Origin: Mikania micrantha
Taxonomy: Eukaryota; Streptophyta; Magnoliopsida; Asterales; Asteraceae
Reading direction: 5' to 3'
Assembly (NCBI GenBank): GCA_009363875.1
Contig: CM018680.1
Location: 12,221,625 to 12,285,624, forward strand
Length of the DNA: 64,000 bases
Shown: one piece after another, positions 22,427 to 33,567 of the stretch
How the letters are laid out: every line of letters begins with the position of its first letter
How positions within the stretch are numbered: the stretch's first letter is position 1
The notes under the pieces: model-generated
What the model saw: only the letters and a program-made list of their open reading frames with translations
Databases searched by the model: none
What the model was told of the DNA's origin: nothing
Position numbers and translations under genes: made by a program

Positions 22427-25400
22427 TTAAAAACTTTGTATCTCAGATATCTGCTGATATATCCCACAGAAAAACTCAGATCTGGTCTTGTGTGAGTTAG
22501 ATACCTCAAACATCCTACCCACTTTCTGAACTGAGTAGGATGAGCATCTCCTCCTTCATCATGTTTGGACAATCTCAGCCCTGGCTCCATTGGAATCTTA
22601 GTTGAATTGCACTCCTTTAAACCCGCTTCTTCCAGAATTTTTCCTGCATAGCTGGTCTGCTGCAATTTAATTTCCTCTTGAGTTTGTGTGACTTGAATTC
22701 CCAAATAGTAGGACAACAATCCCAAGTCCACCATTTCGAATCTTTCTTCCATCTTTCTCTTCATCTCTTTAATTTTCTCAGGACTTACCCCATTTATTAA
22801 CAAATCATCAACATAAACTCCTATAAGTAGAACTTCCTCTTTTACTCCTTTCCTATATACTGCAGGCTCATACTTGCACTTTTTGAATCCCAGCTCCTTC
22901 AACACACCATCCAACTTTAAGTTCCAAGCCCTAGGGGCCTGTTTAAGCCCATACAAGGCCTTTATCAGCTTGTAAACTTTCTGTTCAGCCCCCCTTTTCA
23001 CAAATCCTTCAGACTGAGTCACATATACCACCTCTTTCAGTTCACCATGTAAGAATGTTGATTTGACATCCATGTGATGGACCCACCAGCCTTTCTGAGC
23101 AGCCACAGCCAAAATCAATCTTATTGTTTCAATTCTGGCCACCGGAGCAAATACCTCTTCAAAATCAACCCCATATTGCTGTACATACCCTTTATCAACC
23201 AACCGGACCTTGTATTTTGTGATAGTTCCTGTGGCATCTCTTTTGACCTTGAAAACCCACTTCAAACCAATTGGGACAGTACCCTCTGGCCTTTCAGTGA
23301 GTTCCCAGGTCTTATTTTTCTCAATGGACTTGATTTCAGCGGCCATGGCTTCTTCCCATTCTTTTATTCCTTTTGCTTCTTTATAACTAGCAGGTTCTCC
23401 TTCTAGTAGTAGCAAATGAGATTCTAGTTCCTTGTCATAAATTTCATTCAGGCTCCTTGAACCCCTTAGAGGTGTGTGATCATACCTGTCATTTGGGGCA
23501 ACAGTGGGGTCACCTGGTCCATCTACATCTGTAGGCAGCCTGCCCAAAATTGGTCCTCTTCCTTTGACTGTGGATTCTGGACTGCTCCACATTGGCTCGT
23601 CCTCCACATCTTCATCATTTTCTCCTCCTACATTCATCTGATCATAGCTGGTTGAGGCTTGATCACTGTAGACTTGTTCTTGATTCCTGATTTCTGTGTT
23701 GACCAGAAACTCAGTCCATTCTGGACCTTGGGTTACTTCATCCTTTTCCCATTCCCATGGTCTTGTTTCATCGAATTTGACATCCCTTGTAACATGAATC
23801 CTTCCAGTTTCTGGATCTAACATTCTGTAAGCCTTGGTCTTTGGTTGACAGCCTAAATGCACCAGCTTCTGGCTTCTATCATCCAATTTTTTCAGATTAA
23901 CCCCAAGGATCTTTGCATAGCCAACACACCCAAACACTTTCACATGGTCCAGCCTTGGTTTTCTACCTTTAACAGCTTCATAGGGAGTAACTTCCAGTGC
24001 TTTAGTGGGAGACCTGTTCAGTATATAGACCGCATGCCTGGCTGCTTCTCCCCACAGGTCTTGAGGGAGATTCATAGCCTTTAAAAGGCATCTTGTCATA
24101 CTCATGACAGATCTATTTCGCCTCTCCACAACCCCATTTTGTTGTGGAGAGTATGGTGAGGTCAACTGGTGATACATACCAGTTTTGGAGCATAACAGTT
24201 TGAAATCCTTGGAGGTGAACTCACCTCCATTGTCTGTCCTCAGGGCTTTTATTCTCCTTCCATGCCCCAATTCCACTTCTTCTTTAAACTGCTTGAATCG
24301 ATCAAAGACTTCAGACTTGCTTTGAATAAAGTACACCCACATGTATCTGCTATGATCATCAACAATCATAAGCAGGTACTTGTTTCCTCCTTTAGTTTCT
24401 GGTGTTATGGGCCCACAGACATCAGCATACACCAGATCCAATAGCTGCTCGGCCTTAAATGGTGTCTCCTTTGGGAAGGGGGCTCTAGACTGCTTTCCTG
24501 CCATGCAACAGTCACACACCTGAGAGGGATGTGTGATCTTGGGCACCCCTTGAGCCATCTCTCTTGTGGACAGTTTCTGAATTGACTCAAAGTTAAGGTG
24601 GCCCAGCCGAGCATGCCATAGCCAAGCTGTGCTCACCCCAATCTGAGCCAATAAACATGTTGGTGCAGCCACTTTGAGCTCAATTCTATAAAGTCTGTTT
24701 GGAGATCTTGGTACTTTCATCAGCAAGGCCCCACTTGCTTCAACAACGCACAGATGATCATTCTTCATCCTTACTTCATAGCCAATATCATTGAGTTGTC
24801 CGAGGCTTATAATATTACTTCTCAGTGTGGGAATGTAATATACCTCAGTTAGTACTTTCTGGTCCTTGTTCTTGCATTCGAGGACTATGTCTCCTTTGCC
24901 TTCAATGCTCACACAGGAGCCATCTCCAAACCTCACCTTCCCACTTACACTTCGATCTAGCTTTGCAAACAGTTCTTCATTTCCAGTCATGTGGTTGCTA
25001 GCCCCATTGTCTAGAAACCACACCCCCTTTTCTTCACTTGAGTATTTCTTAGGAAGGACTCTTTCTTCATTAAGAAACACAGCAAGAGTCATCAACAAGG
25101 CTGGCCCATCTTCCCTAGCATCTGCCAGATTTGATTCTTCTTTTTTTGGATTTGTAGGGAACTCAGAGGCATAGTGTCCCATTGTATCACACCTGAAACA
25201 CTTGATCTTGGTCTTGTCTTTAGTCTTTCTTGACTGGTAACTTGTGGAAGGCTTGTCTTGAGCCTTTCCTCTACCCGCAGGTCCTCTGCCCCTGCCTCTG
25301 CCTCTGGGCCCTTGTCTCCCGGCTCCCCTGCCTGCTCCTTGGCCAGCCTCAGGTCTCCTCTTGGCTTGCCATTTATCATAACTCAGGAGCAGTTGGTCCG

Positions 25401-26028
25401 ACTTCATGGAGATCTGCTTTTCTTTCATCTTGGTTCGCTCTTCGAATGCCTTTAGCCTCTCAATGGCCTCTTGAAACGACATTACATTCAAATCTGCAAA
25501 TTGCTCTATTGAGGCCACAATGGCCAATAATCTTTCTGGGACCGAGCCTAGAAGCTTCCTTACCAGCGTTCTATCATCAATTGTGGATCCCAAGCCATTC
25601 GCCTTTGAGACTAGATGACTTAGCCTGCATGCAAAATCATCTATCCCCTCATTTTCATTCATTTTCATGGCCTCCAACTCAGACTGTAGCGTCTGCAACC
25701 TCGCTTCTCTAACCCGATCGGCACCAACGAATCTGACCTTCAAGGCCTCCCATATCTGCTTGGCCGTTTGATATTGCGCGACTTGTAAAACCAATTCCTC
25801 CGGTATTGCTTGATACAATAGCGCGACCGCCATATCGTTCTTCTTCGCGTCAACTGCCGTGCCGATTCCAGGTTCGAGCGCTTCGAGAATTCCATGAACC
25901 TTGAAGACCGCTTTCAATCTGATCGCCCAAATGTTGTAATTATTGACATTCAACATTGGACACTGCAATGAGGCTGTGCCGCTTTCCTTCGCAGTGACAA
26001 TCGCACCTGTGTTAGCTCTGTCTGCCAT
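22427..26028 (-). pseudogene. Copia B Gag-Pol polyprotein, open but truncated in RT
   Basis: A single uninterrupted frame of about 1,200 codons, with the best start at ATG 26028 (MADRANTG) and upstream in-frame codons beginning at 26061. Order: UBN2-type Gag (about residues 20-220), GRGRG tract, CCHC knuckle near 290 with the last Cys replaced by Phe, protease near 350 with DNGA in place of DSGA, GAG-pre-integrase HHCC, integrase core D...D...E (VYADVCGP, RTDNGGEF, QQNGVVERRNR), and RT with intact YVDD. It ends right after the TRPDLSFSVGYISRY block, where Copia A's LTR begins; RNase H and the 3' LTR are missing. The stop at 22405 lies in the LTR. Lineage: TNT1-94/Tork-like Copia (inference). 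Confidence 0.95.
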
Positions 26029-26181
26029 AGTTGTTCTTTTCCTCCTTCGGTAGTACTTCAATGGCGATTCTTGATCCAGCCCTTCGAATCAAGCGATCGA
26101 AGGTTCGATTCCTCCTCGGATTTCTCCACCGATCTTGATTTTCCCGCCAATTTCTTCAATTCGGAGGATCTGAGCACCGCG

Positions 26182-26193
26182 GCTCTGATACCA
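26182..26193 (-). promoter_or_regulatory. Copia B primer-binding site
   Basis: Minus strand TGGTATCAGAGC (tRNA-iMet), 2 bp from the LTR end. Confidence 0.9.
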
Positions 26194-26195
26194 CT

Positions 26196-26892
26196 TGATA
26201 AACGGTATCGAGAAATTTTAAAGAAAAATTGAACACAAAATTTTGGAAATCGATCCTTTGATTTCACTATAGTCTGCTTGTTAAACAAATGTAGAACCAA
26301 CAGCTATTAATAGCTGATTATTACAATCAAACAGAAAAACTGAAATGTAACTAACTTTCTAACAAAATCAATTACAAGATTAGTAACTAAGCTAACATGT
26401 TTGATTAACCTGCTCATAATGAGTCCAAACGGTCACTAACTGCGGGGGTTAGTAGCTGTCTTTTGACTGCAACTTGGGCGTGTCAACAAGGGTCTTAAAC
26501 AAGCTAAAAGTCACTGAAATTGATAGACAAATACAAGATTAAAAGCTGTTAAAAAGATGCGATTCGAAACTGATAATAAGCTATCAAATAATGTTGTTAT
26601 TAAGCTGATACAAGCTGTCAAAAACTGTCAAAATAATGCTGTTAGACGTTGTTAGAGCTATCAAAACAATGCTGTAAGAAGCTGTCAAAAAACTGTTTAG
26701 AAGCTGTTAAAACAGTGCTGTAAATGGAGGCTGTTAGGTGTTGACTGATGTTTAAGGTTCGTAAATAGGGGTGTTTTGGTGCTGAATTCGTGCAGAAAAG
26801 GGGCTGTTATTAAGCTGTTTTGGTGCTGAATCAAGTGCAGAAGCAGGGCTGTTAGATTGAGTAGAACATTATATATTTAAACATGTTTATCA
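26196..26892 (-). repeat. Copia B 5' LTR (697 bp)
   Basis: Bounded by TGATAAAC at 26196 and GTTTATCA ending at 26892, an 8-bp terminal inverted repeat with TG...CA ends, directly next to the PBS. The distal half (about 26520-26850) contains many AAGCTGTTAAAA/TGCTGTTA-like degenerate words of about 20-25 bp. The 3' partner LTR is absent. Confidence 0.8.
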
Positions 26893-27654
26893 GTGAACAA
26901 CTATAGCTAACAAACATAAAAGCATTTGCATAACCATAATTTGGTCAAACTATAAAGTTTTAAATGATGTTTTTAGGAATTTTTTTTAAATATAAAATTT
27001 TATAATTTATTTCTTTTCTTTTTTTTTTGTTTATATTTTTTTCTTCTCATTTTGTTTCATTAGTTAGACAACTTTGTAGGCTAGTATAATTTTCCTGGTC
27101 CTTCTAGCTAGGATCATTAGATTTGTTGCTATTATATAAAACATATCATATTAGTTGTTTTATCTACATGTTTTTATGTGAGGTAATAGTGATGTTGACC
27201 AACTTAATTTTTTGGTTCTCAGTTGAATAGTTATATTAGTCATTAATATGCTTGACATGATAACTTTGGATTTTAGGACGAACACTGATTTGATTGATAA
27301 TGGTGTGGTATACCAATCGACAGTGGATTTATGAAATGTTAAATCGACAGTGGATGTATGATTATGTCAAATTACTAAGACATGATTACCTTTTTTTACT
27401 TTATATATATGCAAGACCAAGCTGATGTCTTATGTCAAATTACTTGCACATGATTACCTTTTTTTTTTTTTTACTTTTTTTACCTTTTTTTACTTTATTT
27501 TGGATGTTTGAATGCCTAGTTAAGACAAATTAGATGTTTGATGCTTGTGGATATTTGATGCTTGTGGATATTTGGTGCTTATAAAGTAGGTTCTATTTAA
27601 AATTTTGTAAATTATTTGCAGGTTTTATTATCTATTTACGTATACGTTTATTTT
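26893..27654. other. CACTA 2 interior, AT-rich
   Basis: No gene. T-rich tracts (27000-27030, 27450-27500) and two short direct repeats (ATGATTACCTTTTTTTAC at about 27370 and 27450; TTGATGCTTGTGGATATTTG at about 27540). Confidence 0.5.
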
Positions 27655-28022
27655 GTAAGATGGCTGAAAAATGGTCGCAAACTCTTCGCAAGCGCATTAG
27701 TTGCAAAGTCGTTGCAAATTTCTAGTTGCAAGATAGTCACAAAAAACCCGTCGCAAAGTGATTGTAAAGTTCTTGTCGGAAAACAGTTGCGAAAAACCCG
27801 TCGCAAATCCATTGCAAAAACTTATCGCAAACCCGTCGCAAAAAGCATGTCGCTAATCCGTCGCATTAATTGCGACCAGAATATCTGTTGCTAAAACCAG
27901 TCGCAAAATACTTGTTCGTCGCAATTGTGGTCGCAAAAAGGTATTAACTATGAAGGTTTTTGTGATGGCTATGTTGGTAGCAAAGTAGTTGCATATGGTT
28001 ATTTGAGACTACTTTGCGACTG
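27655..28022. repeat. right subterminal repeats of CACTA 2
   Basis: About fifteen GTCGCAAA/GTTGCAAA words, mainly as CCGTCGCAAA, running up to the inverted terminus at 28024-28058. Confidence 0.75.
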
Positions 28023-28237
28023 AAAATTTCGTCGCAAATACCCAGTTTTGTAGTAGTGGGTTTACGGATGATCATTTTAGAAAACCAAAATTATGAAAAA
28101 AAATTGAGTTTAATTGTGTAATTTTTTTTCTTTTGTTTTTTTTCATATAGGGGTCGACTACCTATTGATGTTTTATTAAAATTTATATTTTTTTCTTTCA
28201 TATGTTAAAGTTCAATTATTATAATTTCCTTAAATCA

Positions 28238-29400
28238 TTTTTTCACTTCTTTTTCTCTAAACTTTCATTATATATCATAAACAACTCAGTCACGTTTTTA
28301 CGTGTGCGTATACTATTAGAACCCAAGAAACTTTTTAGAGTACAAGTACCTATGCATTTATTTGTTTACACAACCGACAAACTTATAATTTTGTTAAATT
28401 ATATTGTTTATAATTAATGTTTTCGTATATTATCAAGGTATAACAAGGGTGATGTGAGAAAACGTTGTCAAGAGTTCAAAAAACGAATAAAAACCCGTGG
28501 TAGGAATATAGTCGGAAAATTCCTACAACTTTCCAACGAAGTGTTTATTTTGGTCGGAAAAGTGTCGGCGATTCATTTTTTATTTTAAAAAACTTTAGAC
28601 ATCATTTTTTTCACTTTTATAAACATTCATTACACATAAAAAAAATCTTACAGTTAATAAATTATATGTGTTATACACATCCACGTTTTTACGCGTGCGT
28701 ATACTATTCTAACACAAGAAAGTTTTTAAAGTAAAATTACAAATGCACTGTTTGTTTACATAACCCATAAACTTATAATTTGTTAAATTATATTGTTTAT
28801 AATTAATTTTTTTGTATATTATCATAATGTAACAAGGATGATACAAGAAAACGTTGTTAAAAGTCCGAAAAACGAAAAAAAATCCGTGGAAGGAATATGG
28901 TCGGAAAATTCCTACAACTATCCAACGAATTATTTATTTTGGTCGGAAAAGTGTCGGAAACTTCCAACCATTTTCCTACTAAAACGATTAATTTTTTTTT
29001 CAAGCTTTAGACATCGTTTTTTTCACTTCTTCTTTTATAAACATTCATTATACATCAAAAAAAAACTTAGTGTTAATAAATTATATTTATTATAAACATC
29101 CACATTTTTACGTGTGCGTACACTATTAGAACACAAGAATGTTTTTAAAATAAAATTGCATGTGCATTTGTTTGTTTACATAACCGATAAATTTATAATA
29201 TGTTAAATTATATTGTTTATGATTAATGTTTTTGTATATTATTAAGGTGTAACAAGGATGATGCAAAAAAACGTTGTTAAGAGTCCGAAAAACGAAAAAG
29301 AAAAACCCGTGGTAGGAATATAGTTGGAAAATTCCTACAGCTTTCCAACGAAGTTTTTTTAGGTCGGAAATTTCCGACCATTTTGCTACGAAAACGATTC
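28238..29400. repeat. three tandem ~390-425 bp units with hairpin core
   Basis: A marker block CACGTTTTTACGTGTGCG recurs at 28291, 28682 and 29101 (spacing 391 and 419). The block CCCGTGGTAGGAATATAG recurs at 28494, 28883 and 29306. Each unit holds an inverted repeat GTAGGAAT...ATTCCTAC around a TCGGAAA word, then AT-rich spacer. TCGGAAA/TTCCGAC words make it CACTA-subterminal-like. The array has no terminus of its own and is cut at 29414. Confidence 0.85.
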
Positions 29401-29413
29401 ATTTTTTTTCATG

Positions 29414-30696
29414 TCACAACCCGACCGACGGAGGAATACGTTGGGGCGCGAGTTAGATTGTTCATTACTTATGGTGCTATGTGTAAATTTCAATAATTAA
29501 ACAATTGTATTTAAATAACACAAACATAATTTCATTCAAAATAACCAATCATTCAATTACATAGTTCAAAAATCAAAATACATAATTGAAATAGTCTAAC
29601 ATCGTTTTAAAATTTAAAACTAAGTCTACTATCATAAACCTATCTTATGTCTTGTTTGATAGCATCCATTTAAACTGTTACATATGCAAAATAAAGATTT
29701 TTGTCAACTATTTGCATAGTTGGTGAGTAACCTATGCAGTTTATATAGTTTACATAGAAAATGATGCAATTCAATTAGACTATAAGTTTAAACTCTAGCA
29801 TGTAAATCCTACTAGTTTGCAATTAAGTATATAGAATATCTCGTCTCCAAACTCGTATCAATACTTAACTAAAAAGCTTTGTATATCTACAAGTTTGCAA
29901 TAGTTTATATCGTCTCCAAACTCGTTCAAATACAAAGCAAAAGGCTAAGTATTTTCACAAGTCTGCCCATAGTTTTACTTTTCGCCCTTTTAGCACATTT
30001 GACCGAAGTCAAAGCGAAGGTGGTATCTAACACACCTTAGGCTACTCGGTGTAGAATATCATAGAATAACATAGAATCACAAAGCAAATAGAATCACATA
30101 GCATGAATTCAAACCACATAGATTAAAATCATTGCATCTATAGAATTTGACTCTAGTTTAACTTAGTTTTTGAATACTAGCATATGTAATATCCCAAAAG
30201 TACAAAAATGTAAAGAGGGAGTATAGAATTACTCACATGATGTCCTAGCTTGTCACTTGAATCGTTGCCTAGGATTTACAAAGTCGTGCTTGCACACCTT
30301 AACCTAAAAGCAATAGAATTTCTTAGTCTATGTACTTAGAGTTCAAGTTTTTGGCATTCTAGTTTCTACGGCATACTATGGAAGTCCTAATTGACATGTC
30401 TAAATTTGAATGGTTTTCATTTAGGATTATTTATTTATTTATCAATTAAATAAATAAATATCCTAATTGATTTTGAATGATTATTTATTTATTTGACTTT
30501 GAATAATTAAATAAACAAATATCATAATTGATTTTGAATAATCAAATGAATAAATATCATAATTGATTTAGAATAATAATTTATTTATTTGATGTTTGAA
30601 TAATCAAATAAATAATTATTCTAATTGATTTTCGAATACTTATTTATTTATTTGATTTTTGAATAATCAAATAAATAAATATTTAAATTGATTTTT
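29414..30696 (-). mobile_element. truncated gypsy LTR fragment
   Basis: Begins TGTCACAACCCG, like the TGTCACACCCCC start of the solo LTR at 6467. About 300 bp in it has a TTGGTGAGTAACCTATG block, where the solo LTR has TAGGTTGGTGAGTTCAC. It is therefore read as a minus-oriented LTR 3' end whose other end is missing where the CACTA 3 terminus begins (30697). No PBS or coding sequence. Confidence 0.55.
30418..30690. repeat. AT-rich array of alternating inverted ATTTATTTATTTGA words
   Basis: About five units of 50-60 bp alternate ATTTATTTATTTGA with its inverse TCAAATAAATAAAT, joined by ATCCTAATTGATTTTGAAT. The arrangement would allow several overlapping hairpins or slipped structures. It sits at the far end of the LTR fragment. 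Confidence 0.75.
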
Positions 30697-31330
30697 TACT
30701 ACTAGAAAAAAACAATATTTCTGATGCAAATTTGCGTCGGAAATGGGTCGCAAATATTGATTTCCGACAGATTTGCTACAAAAACTGGTTATCGGAAAAC
30801 CCTTAGTCGGAAATGCATTTTCGACAAAATTCCGACGGAAAATGTGACAAATTTGCGACGAAAAAAAAACATTGGAAATTCCGAACTACTTTCGACACAA
30901 AGTAACATTAATTTTATTTACTATAATATATATGTATTTAACATTTTGCGACGCAATTCCGACAAAAACAATCGTGACACAATTCTGACAAACTAAATTG
31001 CGACCCAATTCCGACCAAAAAATTGCGACTCAATTCCGACTAAACCGTTTGCGACCCGTTTCCGAGAAAACAATTTGCGACCCATTTCCGACAAAACAGT
31101 TTGCGACCCATTTCCGACAAAAAAGTTTGCGACCCATTTCCGACAAAAAAGTTTGCGACCCAATTCCAACGAAAGTTATCTGTGGGTGGCGACAGAATTC
31201 CAACAAAAATTATGAACCTTGTGACGGAATTCCGACAAAACATTGGTTAATTGCGACACAAATCCGACGAAACATTTGCATTGTTTGTGACGCATTTCAG
31301 ACGAAATTCCGACAAAATTTTTTTATTTTC
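30697..31330. mobile_element. CACTA element 3: terminus and subterminal repeats
   Basis: TACTACTAGAAAAAAAC at 30697 is the CACTACTAGAAAA terminus with its first base changed. It is followed by at least fifteen TTTGCGACCCATTTCCGACAAA-type words (densest 31040-31180), spaced about 30 bp. Chance ORFs through these (30998-31483 and the complementary strand) are repeat artefacts. Confidence 0.8.
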
Positions 31331-31509
31331 GTTTTAACAATGAAACCAGATTCAACCAGTTTTTTTCCGCTAAACCATTGCAAAATAATACATAAACCTG
31401 CTTTAAAAAAGGGAACTATAAAACACTGTTTGCAAATCAGATTCAAACACAATCAAGTAAACATCCAAAAGTCTCAAAAATAACATAAGTTTTTAATAAT
31501 ATCCAAATC

Positions 31510-33430
31510 AACACATCTAACTAGTAGGACGTTGCATAAATTTCGTGAACTCTTTCATTTGTTGTTGCATTTCAAGTCGTTCCTGGCGCTCTTCAAGTCG
31601 TTCCTGGCGCTCTTTTCGTATTTCTTCTTCTAGCTCAAGCCTTGATCTCCTTTCGGCTTCAATTTGAACCTCCAAATCATGAATCTACAAATATAACAAC
31701 ACGTATATATTTGGCATTAGAATTTTTTTTAATAGAATTAAACATGTAGAATGCTATTCATTCAATTTCCAACATTGAATCCATTTTACCAAAACTTTGT
31801 GATCATCAAGGATTCAAGGTCAAAACCAAACCTATAACTTGTTTGTTTAAAAGTCAAATGTATCTAGGAGTTTAGCACATTTATTTAATGTTTCAAGCAT
31901 GTTGATATCACATTAATGTTTTAAACCAAATGAACAAATACAAATTTCACGTATAAAAAATATTCCTCATAAATTAAAATGGTTTAAAACTATTGATAAT
32001 AACAGATTGATTATAAATCTAAGCATACGGTAAACGGGTCAAAATGGTTAAACAATCTTATATGTGAAATTTCAACTTTAAAACACAGTTCTCATTACCA
32101 TAAATACGCAAAAAAATAAAAAAATAAACAACATGCTCATAAATATAATTAAGATACCTTCTTTTGTGATACATGTTGAGTATCACAATGTGTAACCCCC
32201 GAAGATGAGGATGCAATCCCAGTCACCACGTAATTAAGGTCCGAAGATCCTATCCCGTAAATACGTCTCGTCCTTTTGAGATTTGATTCAACAACACGAC
32301 TCCACACATCGGGGATCATCAACACTAAATTCCAAGCCATTCTTCTCAATCATTTCCTCCAAATACGATGCCTATAATTCATCGAAACAAAACAATCGAT
32401 CATGTACTAAAGAATCAAATGGTAATTATATAAAAATGATTAATACAACTTACATAAGCTTCTTTGGATCGATCATTACAAAAAAAACATGTCATTCACA
32501 CTATTAAGGTTAAGCTCCATGGCCAACAATTTTGCTTTTGATGCTTTGTCAAGATGAGTAAGAATGAATATCTCCCTAAAATTGGGTTCCCTACCGAAGA
32601 CCCTTTTCTACATAAATAACAAAATATAGTTGAGGTAATAATTATTGGGACAAAAAAATTATCAAAATTTACAAAAATGTAACTAGCTTACCATTCTCGC
32701 ACGATACTCATCATATCCTATTGAACCTCCCGTATGTTGAGCAGCTTTGTCATTACCTTTATTACGATTACTTTTCACGATCGTGGACTTCTTTCTCCAA
32801 GCTTCAGAGTCCCAAAGCTGTAAAAATAAAAAAAACTATACTTATAATATATCAAAGAGAATACATATAGAAAACAATAACCTATCAACCGACTTACATC
32901 ACACATCTCAGCCCAAACGCCATCAGGTACTGAATGAGGTGGATATTGACGAATGATATTGAATTGTTTATAATCATTAATTGCGATATCACAGCCGGCA
33001 TTCCTCGCTATTCTTGTAAATGTTATTTTCATGTTATACATCATATCACTGTAACGATCTTTCAATACATTGATAAATGCCTCAAAATTGCTTTGCTCGG
33101 AATCCAAATTCGTACTCTAACGCTTTTCAAACCATTCAGCAAAGTGTTCATCTCTGAGATACGAACCGTGTTCAGCTGGATACATTTTTTGCATTTCTGC
33201 ATCAAACTCTAGGACGTAACTGGGAACTTCTTCGCAATTTAAAAGAACATAGGTGTGTGCCTTTTTATGTTCATCAAAACTGAGTTTTCGTTTTTTACCA
33301 TTTTTAAATAATCTTTTTGATGGAACAACAAACACGCTGAGTTGAGAGTCTCCATTAAAAGAGTTGGAAATTTGCGGTTCAAAATTTCACGGCTCTCAAT
33401 TATGGCGTGTCTCAATTGTCGGTTCAAAGT
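31510..33430 (-). pseudogene. CACTA 3 TNP1/Ptta-type accessory ORF with TNP2 downstream exons, broken
   Basis: Minus-strand exon-like pieces in order: 33117-33427 (conserved block HTYVLLNCEEVPSYV of CACTA ORFs), 32885-33107 (PPHSVPDGVWAEMCD), about 32690-32829 (W..EAWRKKS, then an HTGGSIGYDEYRARM block), about 32500-32612 (FGREPNFREIFILTHLDKAS), 32149-32349, and a C-terminal coiled coil at about 31520-31690 containing two copies of an ERQERLEERQE repeat. Typical roles are DNA binding to subterminal repeats. Splice sites are plausible but were not verified; a stop separates the 33117 and 33107 pieces. Gene order relative to TNP2 matches intact plant CACTA elements. Confidence 0.7.
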
Positions 33431-33567
33431 GTAAAGAACAATAAGTGGCTATTTCATTCAATACGTGTTCCCTCGTTATTGAACCCTCGACCCTTGCTTT
33501 GTTTCTTATTCTCCTTTAAATCATGCCAAGCTTCCTACATTTATAAATAATAAAGAATGTGTTAGGA
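33431..33567 (-). pseudogene. TNP2-associated DUF4218-like exon remnant
   Basis: Between the two larger ORFs the minus strand encodes a RNKARVEGSITREHVLNEIA-type block, the segment following the DUF4218-like domain in plant CACTA transposases. A candidate 5' splice site (AG/GTAATC) lies at about 33605, just after a frame that reads GGPVQYRWMYQYER. Confidence 0.55.

Larger units (their letters stand above)
19448..28058. mobile_element. CACTA element 2, non-autonomous, with GGT target duplication
   Basis: The left end CACTACTACTAAACTGGG and the inverted right end CACTACTACAAAACTGGG match over about 35 bp with two differences. The flanks are GGT at 19445-19447 and GGT at 28059-28061, the 3-bp duplication typical of CACTA elements. 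Subterminal GTCGCAAA/TTGCGAC words fill about 19480-19830 and 27655-28022. No TNP1/TNP2 sequence is present; the interior is taken up by two Copia pieces (20223-26892). Without them the element is roughly 1.9 kb, i.e. a deletion derivative mobilised in trans. Confidence 0.9.

Noticed and set aside
30998..31483. 161-codon ORF with repeated RPISDKK/CDPIPTK-like units
   Set aside because: It is the CACTA 3 subterminal repeat translated; both strands are open for the same reason.
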